NCBI RefSeq assembly: GCF_000014225.1
Contig: NC_008228.1
Location: 4,650,001 to 4,714,000, forward strand
Reading direction: 5' to 3'
From: Paraglaciecola sp. T6c
GTDB taxonomy: Bacteria; Pseudomonadota; Gammaproteobacteria; Enterobacterales; Alteromonadaceae
DNA length: 64,000 bases
This document shows positions 1 to 8,896 of the stretch, piece after piece; the first letter of the stretch is position 1, and the number at the start of each line of letters is the position of its first letter. A program made the position numbers and the translations under genes. Below the pieces are notes generated by a model. The model was not told the DNA's origin. It saw nothing but the letters and a program-made list of their open reading frames with translations, and did no database searches.

Positions 1-471
1 ACGGCTTTTGGCCTAGCGGCAATCTTTATCTATTTTCCTCTGGCATTTATGCTATTGAAACTAGCTGGAGCTGCCTACTTGCTTTACCTAGGGTGGGTTT
101 ATTTGTTCAGCACTAAGCACAGTGATGAAAGCAAACCTAGAGTAACCATCATGACTATTCCACGCATTTTTATGCAAAGCATCATCGTCGAATTGACTAA
201 TCCTAAAACCGCATTATTTTTCATCGCGTTTTTACCACAATTTATTCAACACGATGCTGGCTCAGTCATTTTGCAGTTTGCCATATTAGGTGGCATGTAC
301 GCACTTATCGCTTTTATGTGTGACATTTGCGTGGCAATGCTAGCTGGCAAATTGGGTTCGTGGCTTAACCAGCATCCCGCATTCGAGGTATGGCAGAACC
401 GGCTTAGTGGTGGGCTCCTTTTATCGTTAGGAAGTTATATTGCGATAGATGAACTACTAATACGGGACTAA
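1..471 (+). CDS. LysE-family amino-acid exporter (5' end outside window)
   Basis: The reading frame is open from base 1, so the true start lies upstream and only the last 156 residues are visible. The visible part has hydrophobic segments and the family pattern 'AGAAYLLYLGW' near the start, then an 'LTNPKTALFF' segment followed by 'FLPQF'. The NPK turn is the hallmark of the second half of LysE/RhtB exporters. These inner-membrane proteins expel amino acids or related small metabolites, and the substrate cannot be told from sequence. The next gene begins 40 bases downstream on the same strand and looks unrelated in function. Confidence 0.85.
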   Translation, partial: TAFGLAAIFIYFPLAFMLLKLAGAAYLLYLGWVYLFSTKHSDESKPRVTIMTIPRIFMQSIIVELTNPKTALFFIAFLPQFIQHDAGSVILQFAILGGMYALIAFMCDICVAMLAGKLGSWLNQHPAFEVWQNRLSGGLLLSLGSYIAIDELLIRD

Positions 472-511
472 CTTCATGACTACACTGAATTTTTAATATA
501 AGGACTTACTA

Positions 512-1015
512 ATGCAACTTTTAGCAAAATTACTGAAAGCCCTAAACTCGGACGATAGTCCTTGGCAGTTGGCTTTTGGCGTCATGTTAGGGATGATAAT
601 GGGGCTCACTCCATTCTTAGGCCTACACAGCATCATTATTTTATTCATTGTACTTTTTCTAAGAGTTAACCTTAGTACTTTCTTACTCGCTTATGCGCTG
701 TTTTCCGGGCTTACATTAATGCTTAACCCTATGATGGCAAGTATCGGCGAATCCCTACTGACCTCAGCTAATTTAACCTCTATGTGGACCAGCTTATATA
801 ACTCCACATTTGGTCAACTTACCCAGTTTTACCACACACTTACCTTGGGAAGCTTATTGTTCAGTCTAATTTTAGCGCCGTTCATTTTGGTTATCAGTAA
901 GATGTTAGTCGTGCAATATCGCGTGCGTTTTATGCAATGGGTGAACAAACTAAAACTGGTGCAGTTCCTCAAAAGCAGTCGTATATACCAAATTTATCAG
1001 ACGCTAGGAGAATAA
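512..1015 (+). CDS. TIGR03546 family small membrane protein
   Basis: This is a 167-residue protein with about four membrane segments. It has a conserved N-terminal stretch 'DDSPWQLAFGVMLGMIMGLTPFLG' in outline (residues 15-38) that recalls DUF2062-like proteins and the family named TIGR03546. An AGGA ribosome site precedes the start. It ends one base before the next gene, a TIGR03545 protein. These two families are known to occur together in marine gammaproteobacteria, so the pair probably works as one unit. No biochemical function is established for either. Confidence 0.7.
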   Translation: MQLLAKLLKALNSDDSPWQLAFGVMLGMIMGLTPFLGLHSIIILFIVLFLRVNLSTFLLAYALFSGLTLMLNPMMASIGESLLTSANLTSMWTSLYNSTFGQLTQFYHTLTLGSLLFSLILAPFILVISKMLVVQYRVRFMQWVNKLKLVQFLKSSRIYQIYQTLGE

Positions 1016-1016
1016 C

Positions 1017-2780
1017 ATGCAGAAACTTATTCGTTGGCCTGGGCTTATCGCTTTTTTTGTTGTCACCGGCCTTTTTGCTGCCATTCTCATCGTATTCCTC
1101 GATTTGTGGATAAAACTTGCAGCCATCAAGAGCTTGGAATCAACCACCGGGGCGGAAGTTAATATAGCTCAAGTGAGTCATACCTTCTCACCATTTGGCG
1201 TGAGCCTCACGGGGGTTCAATTAACGGATCCGGCTACGCCTACCCAGAATCAAGTCCAGGCAGATGAAATCACCGCACAAATCGAGCTAGCACCTCTACT
1301 TCTGCGCAAGGTTATCATCGATGATTTAACGGTCAGTGGGGTGCAGTTTGCTCAACCTAGGGACTCAGAAGGGGCCGTGTATCGCACCGCCAAGGCGGCG
1401 ATTAAGGAAGAGTTACAAGAAGCATTCGATCCTAAAAATTTACCCAGTGTCGATGAAATACTGGCCAAGTCGCCTTTGAAAACCACGAAAGCAGTGGAAG
1501 AAACTCAAGCCGCTTATAAAAAGCATAGCGAAATATTGAAACAAAAGTATGCACAACTTCCAAGCAAAGACGCGTTAGAAAACTACAAAAAGCGCGTTGA
1601 AGCCATTACCGATACGGACTATAAAAACCCCCTTGAATTAGCGAAAGCCAAAGAAGAGTTTGATGCTTTGCGAGCAGAGATTAAAGCGGACAAAGCTAAG
1701 ATCACCGAGTTTAAAGATGCTGTAAGTGATGCAAAAAACGATATGGCTCCACGCCTTGCTGAACTCAAGGCAGCCCCAGGTGACGATTACGCTCAGTTGC
1801 AAGGGTTAATTGCCGGCGATGAGGGCGCAATTAAAGACGTTACCACTATGGTGTTTGGCGAAAAGGCTGGTGAATTCAGTCAATATGTATTGAGCGCCTA
1901 TGATTTAGCGGCTCCAATGTTAGCAAAAAGCAAAGAAGAACAAGCCGAAGAAGAAGCCTACAATGGTCGCTGGGTGGCATTCGATGATACCGCTGCATTA
2001 CCTGATTTTTTAGTCCGAAATGCGGATGTATCTGTTACTTGGCGCAATGAAAGTGTACTCAGCGTGTGGCACGATATCACCAATGAGCATGATAAAATTG
2101 GTCGCCCTACTACCTTCAAAGTGGACTCAAGCGCAAGTTCATTATGGCAATCACTGAAGTTAAATGGTGATTTCTGGCTTAATGATGCTGGAGTAAAGGC
2201 CAATCAAGATTGGAATTTGCGTGGCTTAGCGTTATCAGATGTTTCACTGTTAAACCAAGAAAAGCTTTCTTCCACCTTGCTTGAAGGTTTGCTATCTAGC
2301 TCAGGTAAAGCCAGCATTGATAAAAACGTTATTTCAGGTACTGGCAATGCGGCATTAAGTCAGTTGGATTTATCTGCCACTGGCAGTAACAACCTAACAA
2401 ACGTTATCGCTGAAACCTTGTCAGGCTTAAGCAATTTAACAATTAACGCTGATATCGGCGGTATTCTTGGCGATATGGATCTCAGCTTTAGTTCTGATTT
2501 AGACAAACAATTGGCCAAGGTCATGCTCAATAACTTAACGGGCGACCAAAGCAGTAAACTGGGTGAGCTTAAACAGAAACTCAACGCCAAAATTGAAGGC
2601 CCCTTAGGCGCAACCGATTCAGAAATGAGCCAGTGGCTGGATTGGGAAAAACTCGCAGATGGTGACTTAAGCAGTATGCAAAGCATGCTTGATAGTAAGT
2701 TGAACAGCGTGGTTGATAAGAAAAAAGAAGAGCTAACCGACAAGCTAAAAGATAAGTTAAAAGGAAAGCTGTTTAATTAA
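1017..2780 (+). CDS. TIGR03545 family protein (AsmA-like envelope protein)
   Basis: This is a 587-residue protein with one N-terminal membrane anchor (residues 8-32). The segment after it resembles the N-terminus of AsmA-type proteins ('GAEVNIAQV', then 'GVSLTGVQLTDP'). A long charged helical region follows at about 150-270, rich in Lys, Glu and Ala and likely coiled coil. The C-terminal half contains a beta-rich region with AsmA-like features (DFWLNDAG, SSGKASIDKNVISGTGNA) and ends in a Lys-rich tail. The start lies one base after the stop of the TIGR03546 gene, so they are translationally linked. The predicted location is periplasmic with an inner-membrane anchor. The function is unknown, and a role in envelope assembly or lipid transfer is inference. 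Confidence 0.7.
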   Translation: MQKLIRWPGLIAFFVVTGLFAAILIVFLDLWIKLAAIKSLESTTGAEVNIAQVSHTFSPFGVSLTGVQLTDPATPTQNQVQADEITAQIELAPLLLRKVIIDDLTVSGVQFAQPRDSEGAVYRTAKAAIKEELQEAFDPKNLPSVDEILAKSPLKTTKAVEETQAAYKKHSEILKQKYAQLPSKDALENYKKRVEAITDTDYKNPLELAKAKEEFDALRAEIKADKAKITEFKDAVSDAKNDMAPRLAELKAAPGDDYAQLQGLIAGDEGAIKDVTTMVFGEKAGEFSQYVLSAYDLAAPMLAKSKEEQAEEEAYNGRWVAFDDTAALPDFLVRNADVSVTWRNESVLSVWHDITNEHDKIGRPTTFKVDSSASSLWQSLKLNGDFWLNDAGVKANQDWNLRGLALSDVSLLNQEKLSSTLLEGLLSSSGKASIDKNVISGTGNAALSQLDLSATGSNNLTNVIAETLSGLSNLTINADIGGILGDMDLSFSSDLDKQLAKVMLNNLTGDQSSKLGELKQKLNAKIEGPLGATDSEMSQWLDWEKLADGDLSSMQSMLDSKLNSVVDKKKEELTDKLKDKLKGKLFN

Positions 2781-2804
2781 GCTGATGAATTAGTTGAATA
2801 AAAT

Positions 2805-2839
2805 CCCTTAAGGCTTAGCTGAGCGGCTAACCTTAGGGG
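2805..2839 (+). terminator. imperfect hairpin between the TIGR03545 gene and ftsB
   Basis: TTAGC and GCTAA (2815-2819 and 2826-2830) form a stem around a six-base loop. Outer CCCTTAAGG and CCTTAGGGG can pair imperfectly around it. There is no clear T-run, so this may be a weak terminator or just a structured 5' leader of ftsB. Low certainty. Confidence 0.3.
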
Positions 2840-2928
2840 CTTATACTAGCCGCGATGAAAAAACCTCGGCATAATACGCGCTGAACCGTTATACCCTAAC
2901 AACTAAACCATAGAAGGAGCTAAGCATA

Positions 2929-3207
2929 ATGAAAGTAGTCCCCATACTCCTTTTCGTTCTGTTGGCTGCGCTGCAATATCGCTTATGGTTTGGTAAAAAC
3001 AGTATTCCAGAGTACGTCGCCATGGAAAAATCGGTGGCAGAGCAAGCCGAGCAAAACACTGAGCTATTGCAGCGTAATAATTTGCTCAAAGCTGACATTC
3101 AAGACCTAAAAGTAGGCCTGGAAGCGGTTGAAGAGCGAGCAAGAAACGAACTTGGCCTCATTAAGCAAGGCGAAACCTTCTATCGAATACTCCCAAGCGA
3201 AGAATAG
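2929..3207 (+). CDS. ftsB: cell division protein FtsB
   Basis: This is a 92-residue bitopic protein. It has one N-terminal membrane helix (about 3-20), a coiled coil (about 30-70), and the C-terminal 'ARNELGLIKQGETFYRI' block that is typical of FtsB. FtsB joins FtsL and FtsQ in the periplasmic divisome subcomplex that activates septal peptidoglycan synthesis. A GAAGGAG ribosome site lies before the start. It is six bases upstream of ispD, the usual arrangement in gammaproteobacteria, which supports the assignment. Confidence 0.95.
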   Translation: MKVVPILLFVLLAALQYRLWFGKNSIPEYVAMEKSVAEQAEQNTELLQRNNLLKADIQDLKVGLEAVEERARNELGLIKQGETFYRILPSEE

Positions 3208-3213
3208 AAAACT

Positions 3214-3909
3214 ATGTCAACTGCTCCCCTGTACACCGTTGTTGTGCCCGCTGCAGGAATAGGTCAACGTATGCAAGCCGACAGGCCCAAACAATATTTG
3301 ACCATAGCCGGTAAGACCATTTTGGAGCACACCCTAGAGAACCTGTACGCTCACCCTCAAATTGAACAAATCATTGTCGCGATAAACCCATTAGATCAAT
3401 ACTTTGACAGCTTGCCCATTGCTAGCAAAACCTGGGTAAAGCGGGTTGATGGTGGCGGTGAACGCGCAGACTCAGTTTTAGCAGGCCTAAACAGCCTTCA
3501 AAACGCTGATTGGGTACTCGTGCATGATGCCGCGCGCCCTTGCCTCGCCCAAGACGACTTAAGCAAACTTTTGGCCACAGCCGAGCATTCAGAGCATGGC
3601 GCGATCCTCGCCTGCCGAGTGCGAGACACGATGAAACGCGGAAATTCGTCGCACGATATATTGCACACTGAGAGCCGTGACAATCTATGGCACGCTTTAA
3701 CACCGCAGTTTTTTCCTTTAGATGCGCTGCGTAGCGCTTTGGGTCAAGCAATGGCTCAAGGCATAGAAATTACCGATGAAGCCTCTGCCATAGAATGGGT
3801 GCAAGGTAAGGTACATTTAGTTGAAGGGCGAAGCAGTAACATTAAAGTTACCCAACCAGAGGACTTACATTTGGCCGAATTTTATCTACAACACAAGGCA
3901 ACTTTATGA
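3214..3909 (+). CDS. ispD: 2-C-methyl-D-erythritol 4-phosphate cytidylyltransferase
   Basis: This is a 231-residue cytosolic enzyme that joins CTP to MEP in the non-mevalonate isoprenoid pathway. The nucleotide-binding N-terminus '[11 protein letters not shown]...RPKQYL' (residues 10-30) holds the conserved Arg and Lys. 'VHDAARPC' (about 104-111) and 'RDTMKR' are further family blocks, and '[15 protein letters not shown]' lies near the end. The stop overlaps the ispF start as ATGA, indicating translational coupling with the pathway enzyme two steps later. Confidence 0.96.
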   Translation: MSTAPLYTVVVPAAGIGQRMQADRPKQYLTIAGKTILEHTLENLYAHPQIEQIIVAINPLDQYFDSLPIASKTWVKRVDGGGERADSVLAGLNSLQNADWVLVHDAARPCLAQDDLSKLLATAEHSEHGAILACRVRDTMKRGNSSHDILHTESRDNLWHALTPQFFPLDALRSALGQAMAQGIEITDEASAIEWVQGKVHLVEGRSSNIKVTQPEDLHLAEFYLQHKATL

Positions 3910-4394
3910 ATTTACGTATAGGTCACGGTTACGACGTGCATAAATTTGGTGATAGCGGCCCCATCACGATTTGCGGTGTGAAGATTGATTACGAGCAAGG
4001 CTTACTGGCTCACTCTGACGGAGACGTCGCCCTACACGCGCTATGTGATGCACTGTTGGGCGCGTTAGCCTTAGGCGATATTGGTGGTCACTTCCCCGAT
4101 ACTGATGCACAGTTTAAAGGTGCAGATAGCCGTGCATTATTACGCCACGTAATGACGCTCGTTAATGAGCATGGTTACGAGATAGGCAACCTTGATTTAA
4201 CCATAGTCGCTCAAGCGCCCAAAATGGCGCCGCATATTCAAGCCATGCGTGAAAACATCCGCCAAGACGTAAACGCGCAATTAAACCAAGTGAATGTAAA
4301 AGCCACTACCACTGAAAAGCTTGGCTTTGCCGGGCGAAAAGAAGGGATCGCGTGCTATGCGGTGGTGCTATTGAACAAAAGCATAGCGGCATAA
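3906..4394 (+). CDS. ispF: 2-C-methyl-D-erythritol 2,4-cyclodiphosphate synthase
   Basis: This is a 162-residue, normal-length enzyme that forms the cyclic diphosphate intermediate of the MEP pathway with release of CMP. The start '[11 protein letters not shown]' supplies Asp and His ligands for the active-site zinc. '[21 protein letters not shown]' (around residues 33-53) and '[11 protein letters not shown]' follow, and '[21 protein letters not shown]' in outline closes the nucleotide site. It overlaps ispD by four bases and truD begins four bases after its stop. Confidence 0.97.
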   Translation: MNLRIGHGYDVHKFGDSGPITICGVKIDYEQGLLAHSDGDVALHALCDALLGALALGDIGGHFPDTDAQFKGADSRALLRHVMTLVNEHGYEIGNLDLTIVAQAPKMAPHIQAMRENIRQDVNAQLNQVNVKATTTEKLGFAGRKEGIACYAVVLLNKSIAA

Positions 4395-4398
4395 TTGA

Positions 4399-5451
4399 AT
4401 GCAAATTAACCATTGGCAGTACCTAAGTAGCAAGCCCGAATCAACTGGCATATTCAAACAGCAACCTGATGATTTTGTGGTGCAAGAAATTCTCGGTTAT
4501 GAGCCTGTCGGGGAAGGCGAACATATTTATCTGTGGGTACGAAAAGAAGGCTTAAATACCGCTTATTTGGCGGAGCAGATCGCTAAGTTTGCGCAGCTAC
4601 CATTGCGCGCGGTTACCTACGCTGGGCGCAAAGACAAACACTCAGTTAGCGAGCAATGGTTTGGTGTGCACAAACCCGGTAAAGCAGAATATGATTGGTC
4701 GGCGCTTAATGTACCGGGTGCCACCGTACTCAAAGCTATTCGTCACAATAAAAAGCTACGAACTGGTGTATTAAAAGGTAATAAGTTTACTATTTTGATG
4801 CGCGACGTTACCCCCAGCGACGACTTAGCACAACGCATTGCGCAAGTGAGCCTGTCAGGTGCCCCTAATTACTATGGCCCCCAAAGATTTGGTGATAGCC
4901 GCTATGATCCCAAGGGCAGTAATTTGATGCTTGCTGAAAAAATGATTAACGGTGAAGTTATTCGCAACCGTAATAAGCGCTCAATGGCTATCTCGGCATT
5001 ACGTTCTTGGTTATTTAACGAGGTACTGAGCGAACGTATCAATGCAGGGGATTTTGCCCAGCCCTTAGAAGGCGATGTAATGTCTTTAGCGGGCAACGCA
5101 AGCTATTTTGTTAGCGATGATATCGACGATACCATCAAGCAACGCTTAGCCACACGAGACATAACCATATCTGCACCTTTGTGGGGTAAAGGCGAGCTTG
5201 CGTCCACCGGCTCAGCATTAGCATTTGAAAAAAGCGTTGTCATGAACCACCCCAAGATAACGAAAACGTTAGCCAGTCTAGGCTTGGAGCAAGAAAGACG
5301 TCCTATTGTTTTATACCCAAGCAACCTGACATGGGCGTGGGAGCAAAATAATCTGCGCATTGCGTTTGAATTACCCGCCGGCACATTTGCCACGTCAGTT
5401 TTGCGAGAAATTTTAAATGTCGAATCTGTCGATACGGGGCCCAGCGAATGA
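4399..5451 (+). CDS. truD: tRNA pseudouridine(13) synthase TruD
   Basis: This is a 350-residue enzyme that makes pseudouridine at position 13 of certain tRNAs. The catalytic Asp lies in 'TYAGRKDKHSVSEQWF' (about 74-89), the family signature. 'NYYGPQRFGD' (about 156-165) and the C-terminal 'FELPAGTFATSVLREI' are also conserved. Its stop overlaps the surE start (ATGA), giving the common ispF-truD-surE-pcm string. Confidence 0.96.
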   Translation: MQINHWQYLSSKPESTGIFKQQPDDFVVQEILGYEPVGEGEHIYLWVRKEGLNTAYLAEQIAKFAQLPLRAVTYAGRKDKHSVSEQWFGVHKPGKAEYDWSALNVPGATVLKAIRHNKKLRTGVLKGNKFTILMRDVTPSDDLAQRIAQVSLSGAPNYYGPQRFGDSRYDPKGSNLMLAEKMINGEVIRNRNKRSMAISALRSWLFNEVLSERINAGDFAQPLEGDVMSLAGNASYFVSDDIDDTIKQRLATRDITISAPLWGKGELASTGSALAFEKSVVMNHPKITKTLASLGLEQERRPIVLYPSNLTWAWEQNNLRIAFELPAGTFATSVLREILNVESVDTGPSE

Positions 5452-6194
5452 GAATTTTACTCAGTAACGATGATGGCGTTTTTGCTCAAGGCTTAGCTGA
5501 GTTATATAAGGAGCTAAAAGAAGACCATGAAATTACGGTCATTGCCCCTGATCGTAACTGCAGCGGCGCAAGCAATGCATTATCGCTTCAACAACCTTTG
5601 CGTATGGAACAAATGCAAAGTGGTTTTTATGCGGTCAATGGTACTCCCTCAGATTGCGTGCATGTTGGTGTGAATAGCTTTTTACAGCAGGACCCGGAGT
5701 TAGTTATCTCTGGTATTAATCATGGTGCTAATTTGGGTGACGACGTTATTTATTCTGGTACGGTAGCCGCCGCCACTGAAGGAAGGTACATGGGGTTGCC
5801 CGCCATTGCGGTATCGCTATGTGCCCACACCAGTGATAACTTTGTTAGCGCAGCGAAATTTGTGCGCCGTATAGTTACCCACTTGCAGGCACATCCCTTG
5901 CCAGCGGACCAAATTTTAAACGTTAATATTCCTGATTTACCCTATGGCGAGATAAAAGGCATAAAAGTAACCCGCCAAGGAAGACGCCACAGAGCAAAGA
6001 CGATGATAAAGGACACCGACCCAAGAGGGAAAACCATCTTTTGGTATGGCCCTGTGGGCGAAGAACAAGATGCAGGGCCAGGGACTGACTTTCACGCCAT
6101 AAGTGAAGGCTTTTGCTCTGTCACTCCCTTATCAGTAGATATGACCGCTCATCAATCTCTTGAAGATGTGCGACAATGGATTACAAAAATATAA
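5448..6194 (+). CDS. surE: 5'/3'-nucleotidase SurE
   Basis: This is a 248-residue metal-dependent phosphatase that acts on nucleoside monophosphates and also exopolyphosphate. The start 'RILLSNDDGVFAQGL' holds the two metal-binding Asp residues. 'APDRNCSGASNALSL' (about 34-48), 'VNGTPSDCVHVG' and 'SGINHGANLGDDVIYSGTVAAA' in outline carry the remaining conserved Asn and Ser ligands. It overlaps truD by four bases. In many gammaproteobacteria it belongs to the stationary-phase survival operon that ends in rpoS. Confidence 0.97.
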   Translation: MRILLSNDDGVFAQGLAELYKELKEDHEITVIAPDRNCSGASNALSLQQPLRMEQMQSGFYAVNGTPSDCVHVGVNSFLQQDPELVISGINHGANLGDDVIYSGTVAAATEGRYMGLPAIAVSLCAHTSDNFVSAAKFVRRIVTHLQAHPLPADQILNVNIPDLPYGEIKGIKVTRQGRRHRAKTMIKDTDPRGKTIFWYGPVGEEQDAGPGTDFHAISEGFCSVTPLSVDMTAHQSLEDVRQWITKI

Positions 6195-6282
6195 TGATTA
6201 GAAACAGCATGATGAGGGTTTATCGTCATTATCGCTGTTCAGCATTTGGTATTAATCACACACACATTGGATAGACAGTTAC

Positions 6283-6921
6283 ATGAGAGTTTCTTCACGC
6301 AAAGGGGAAAGCCTAGCCCATCTGTTAAAACAAGAAGGCATAGTCAATGCTTCAGTCCTAAATGCGGTGGCTTGTACGCCCAGAGAATTATTTTTGCCTG
6401 ACGCGTTACGCCATAAAGCATATCAAAATACCGCTTTACCGATTGGTCAAGGTCAAACCATTTCTCAGCCTTATATTGTAGCGAAAATGACAGAGTTATT
6501 GTTGGCCTCAAGCAATGCACCAAAGGCGGTACTGGAAATTGGCACTGGCTCAGGTTATCAAACCGCTATTTTGGCTCAGCTGTTTGATAAAGTGTTCAGT
6601 GTTGAGCGCATCAAAAGTTTGCAATTTCAAGCTAAACGCAGAATGAACCAATTGGATTTACATAATGTCTCTATGAAACACGGTGACGGTTGGCAAGGTT
6701 GGTCTAGTAAAGGGCCGTTTGATGCCATTATCGTGACCGCAGCGGCAAGCCAAGTACCTGCTAAATTGGTTGAACAACTGAATGATGGTGGTCGGCTTAT
6801 TATCCCTGTAGGGGAACAAAGCCAGCAACTACATTGCATTACTCGCGTGGGTGAAGGGTTCAACGAACAGATAATTGAAGCGGTACGCTTTGTGCCTCTT
6901 GTAGCGGGTGACATTATTTGA
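6283..6921 (+). CDS. pcm: protein-L-isoaspartate O-methyltransferase
   Basis: This is a 212-residue repair enzyme that methylates abnormal isoaspartyl residues in damaged proteins using S-adenosylmethionine. The SAM-binding motif '[18 protein letters not shown]' lies at about 86-103, preceded by '[13 protein letters not shown]', which holds the substrate-side conserved Ser. '[11 protein letters not shown]' is motif III. It lies 88 bases after surE, the normal neighbour. The ribosome site is weak, and this ATG was chosen because it gives the normal family length. Confidence 0.95.
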   Translation: MRVSSRKGESLAHLLKQEGIVNASVLNAVACTPRELFLPDALRHKAYQNTALPIGQGQTISQPYIVAKMTELLLASSNAPKAVLEIGTGSGYQTAILAQLFDKVFSVERIKSLQFQAKRRMNQLDLHNVSMKHGDGWQGWSSKGPFDAIIVTAAASQVPAKLVEQLNDGGRLIIPVGEQSQQLHCITRVGEGFNEQIIEAVRFVPLVAGDII

Positions 6922-7030
6922 TTGCCTTCGTATTTAGCAAGTGGCTTAACTCGTAGCGTTATGTAAAGAATAACTCGCTGCCTAAAAACTGAATTAATGA
7001 CTGAGCAACCTCAGGGATAGACAAAAAATA

Positions 7031-7972
7031 ATGCAAAATAAACGATCATGGCGAGACCATCTGGCCTTAGCCGCAAAAGGAATGGTAATGGGTGCAGCAG
7101 ATGCAGTACCTGGCGTATCTGGTGGCACAATTGCATTTATCACGGGTATTTACGAAGAGCTCATTTACTCGTTAAAGCAATGCGGGCCAGAGGCGTTAAA
7201 CGTTCTTTTTCGTCAAGGCTTTGCTGCGATGTGGAAGCATATTAATGGCGCTTTTTTACTGACGTTACTCATGGGCATTATGCTAAGCATCTTCACCATA
7301 TCACGGTTGGTCTTATACTGGCTTGATGCCTACCCAGTGATGTTGTGGTCTTTCTTCTTTGGCTTAATATTGGCAGCAATTTGGTCCCTAATACGGCATA
7401 TTGAATCTTGGGATGTAAAAACTATCGCTTTCTTTGCCGTGGGCACGCTTGCCGCGTATCTGATTACAATGATCCCCCCTAGCGCGATTGAACCGACTAA
7501 GTTATTTATCTTTTTATCCGGAATGCTTGCCATTTGCGCCATGATTTTACCCGGTATTTCAGGCAGCTTTATTTTGCTTTTACTGGGTATGTATACGCAT
7601 ATTCTAACTGCGGTGAAAGATCTCGATATAGTGACATTGGCTCTGTTTGCCATCGGTTGCGTATTTGGGTTATTAAGCTTTTCTCGCGTATTGAACTGGA
7701 TGTTTAATTCCCATAAAACACTCACGTTAGCGCTACTGGGCGGTTTTATGTTGGGTTCGCTGAACAAAGTATGGCCCTGGAAGCTGACTATAGAATCAAC
7801 AGTAAACAGTCACGGTAAAACGATCCCCCTAGTGCAAGAAAATATATTACCCGGCACATTCGAGGTATTAACAAGTCAGCCTTCTTATCTATGGTATGCC
7901 ATCGCATTGAGTCTATTCGGTGCTGGCGCAGTATTACTTTTAGAAAAAGTAGGCTCTGCCCCTCGGGAATAA
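7031..7972 (+). CDS. DUF368 membrane protein (PopT-type polyprenyl-phosphate transporter)
   Basis: This is a 313-residue polytopic inner-membrane protein with eight or more hydrophobic segments. The DUF368 signatures are 'GAADAVPGVSGGTIAFITGIYEEL' in outline (residues 22-45) and a second related loop 'MILPGISGSFILLLLGMY' (about 177-194). DUF368 proteins have been identified as carriers that return undecaprenyl phosphate across the cytoplasmic membrane for cell-wall synthesis, an activity shared with DedA proteins. Here the gene sits between pcm and nlpD, which are adjacent in E. coli. Nearby envelope and stress genes fit a cell-wall role. Substrate assignment rests on family knowledge only. 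Confidence 0.85.
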   Translation: MQNKRSWRDHLALAAKGMVMGAADAVPGVSGGTIAFITGIYEELIYSLKQCGPEALNVLFRQGFAAMWKHINGAFLLTLLMGIMLSIFTISRLVLYWLDAYPVMLWSFFFGLILAAIWSLIRHIESWDVKTIAFFAVGTLAAYLITMIPPSAIEPTKLFIFLSGMLAICAMILPGISGSFILLLLGMYTHILTAVKDLDIVTLALFAIGCVFGLLSFSRVLNWMFNSHKTLTLALLGGFMLGSLNKVWPWKLTIESTVNSHGKTIPLVQENILPGTFEVLTSQPSYLWYAIALSLFGAGAVLLLEKVGSAPRE

Positions 7973-8012
7973 GCTTGTTAACCTTACTTATCCACGTTGG
8001 CTGTATCAACAG

Positions 8013-8831
8013 ATGAAAAAATCGTCTGGTTTGCTTATTTTTTCTTTTTGCATTTGTCTTGCGGCTTGTTCAAGTCGCAAAGCGCCTGCGCCTATTGTTG
8101 AGATTTATCAAGGCAAAACCTTTCGGGATGTTAAAAAGTCGTCCTATAATGCTCATTCTTACACAGTGGAAAAGGGCGATACGCTCTACACCATTTCCTG
8201 GAAAAGTGGACAAGATTATCGAGATATTGCAAAATTAAACGGTATTCGACCTCCGTATAATATCTTCCCAGGCCAACGTTTAACGCTCAAAAAATCATCA
8301 GGGTCAATAGTTAAAAGGTCTAACAATGGCACTGGTCTGAGTTCAAATTCAAAATCAAATCAAGTAGTTGACCCCCCAAAAAAGCAGGCGTATGGTAAAT
8401 CTAACGCCACTGTTACAAAAGAGGTAACTACCTCTTCCGGCAGTGAGTTTCCAAGTAAAATCGCAGCATGGCTATGGCCAACTAAAAACACCGTTACACG
8501 TGGTTTTTCTAACACAGAACACGGCAATAAAGGCTTAGATTTTAACGGAAACTTAGGTTCACCTATTTTGGCGACCGCTGCTGGCAAAGTTGTTTACACA
8601 GGGGATGCCCTGCGTGGATATGGAAAGCTCGTTATAGTGAAACACTCAGATTCATTTTTGAGCGCTTATGCCCATAACGATAGTATTCTAGTGAAAGAGC
8701 AACAGTGGGTTAGAGCAGGTCAAAAAATTGCGACTATGGGAAAAAGTGGTTCCGACACAGTTAAACTTCATTTTGAAGTGCGCTACAAGGGCCAGTCTAT
8801 AGACCCGCTACGCTATCTGCCTAAACGATAA
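8013..8831 (+). CDS. nlpD: amidase activator lipoprotein NlpD
   Basis: This is a 272-residue outer-membrane lipoprotein. The lipobox is 'CLAAC' at about residues 15-19. A LysM peptidoglycan-binding domain (about 50-92, 'YTVEKGDTLYTISW') is followed by a Ser/Asn/Lys-rich linker and a C-terminal M23/LytM domain. The M23 domain is catalytically degenerate. The usual metal His before G-x-D is Asn ('NKGLDF') and the first His of H-x-H is Lys ('KLHFEVR'). This is what is known for NlpD, which activates the amidase AmiC at the septum rather than cutting peptidoglycan itself. It lies directly before rpoS as in most relatives, where the rpoS promoter is often inside nlpD. Confidence 0.95.
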   Translation: MKKSSGLLIFSFCICLAACSSRKAPAPIVEIYQGKTFRDVKKSSYNAHSYTVEKGDTLYTISWKSGQDYRDIAKLNGIRPPYNIFPGQRLTLKKSSGSIVKRSNNGTGLSSNSKSNQVVDPPKKQAYGKSNATVTKEVTTSSGSEFPSKIAAWLWPTKNTVTRGFSNTEHGNKGLDFNGNLGSPILATAAGKVVYTGDALRGYGKLVIVKHSDSFLSAYAHNDSILVKEQQWVRAGQKIATMGKSGSDTVKLHFEVRYKGQSIDPLRYLPKR

Positions 8832-8896
8832 TAACAATAAATAATTATAAAACTATCAGGAGATGTTTAGGAATTAGTATTAGCTAAGGAGTCACC

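Noticed and set aside
2360-2743. 127-codon minus-strand open frame inside the TIGR03545 gene
   Set aside because: Ser/Leu-rich shadow translation of a Lys/Asp-rich coding region; no ribosome site or family features.
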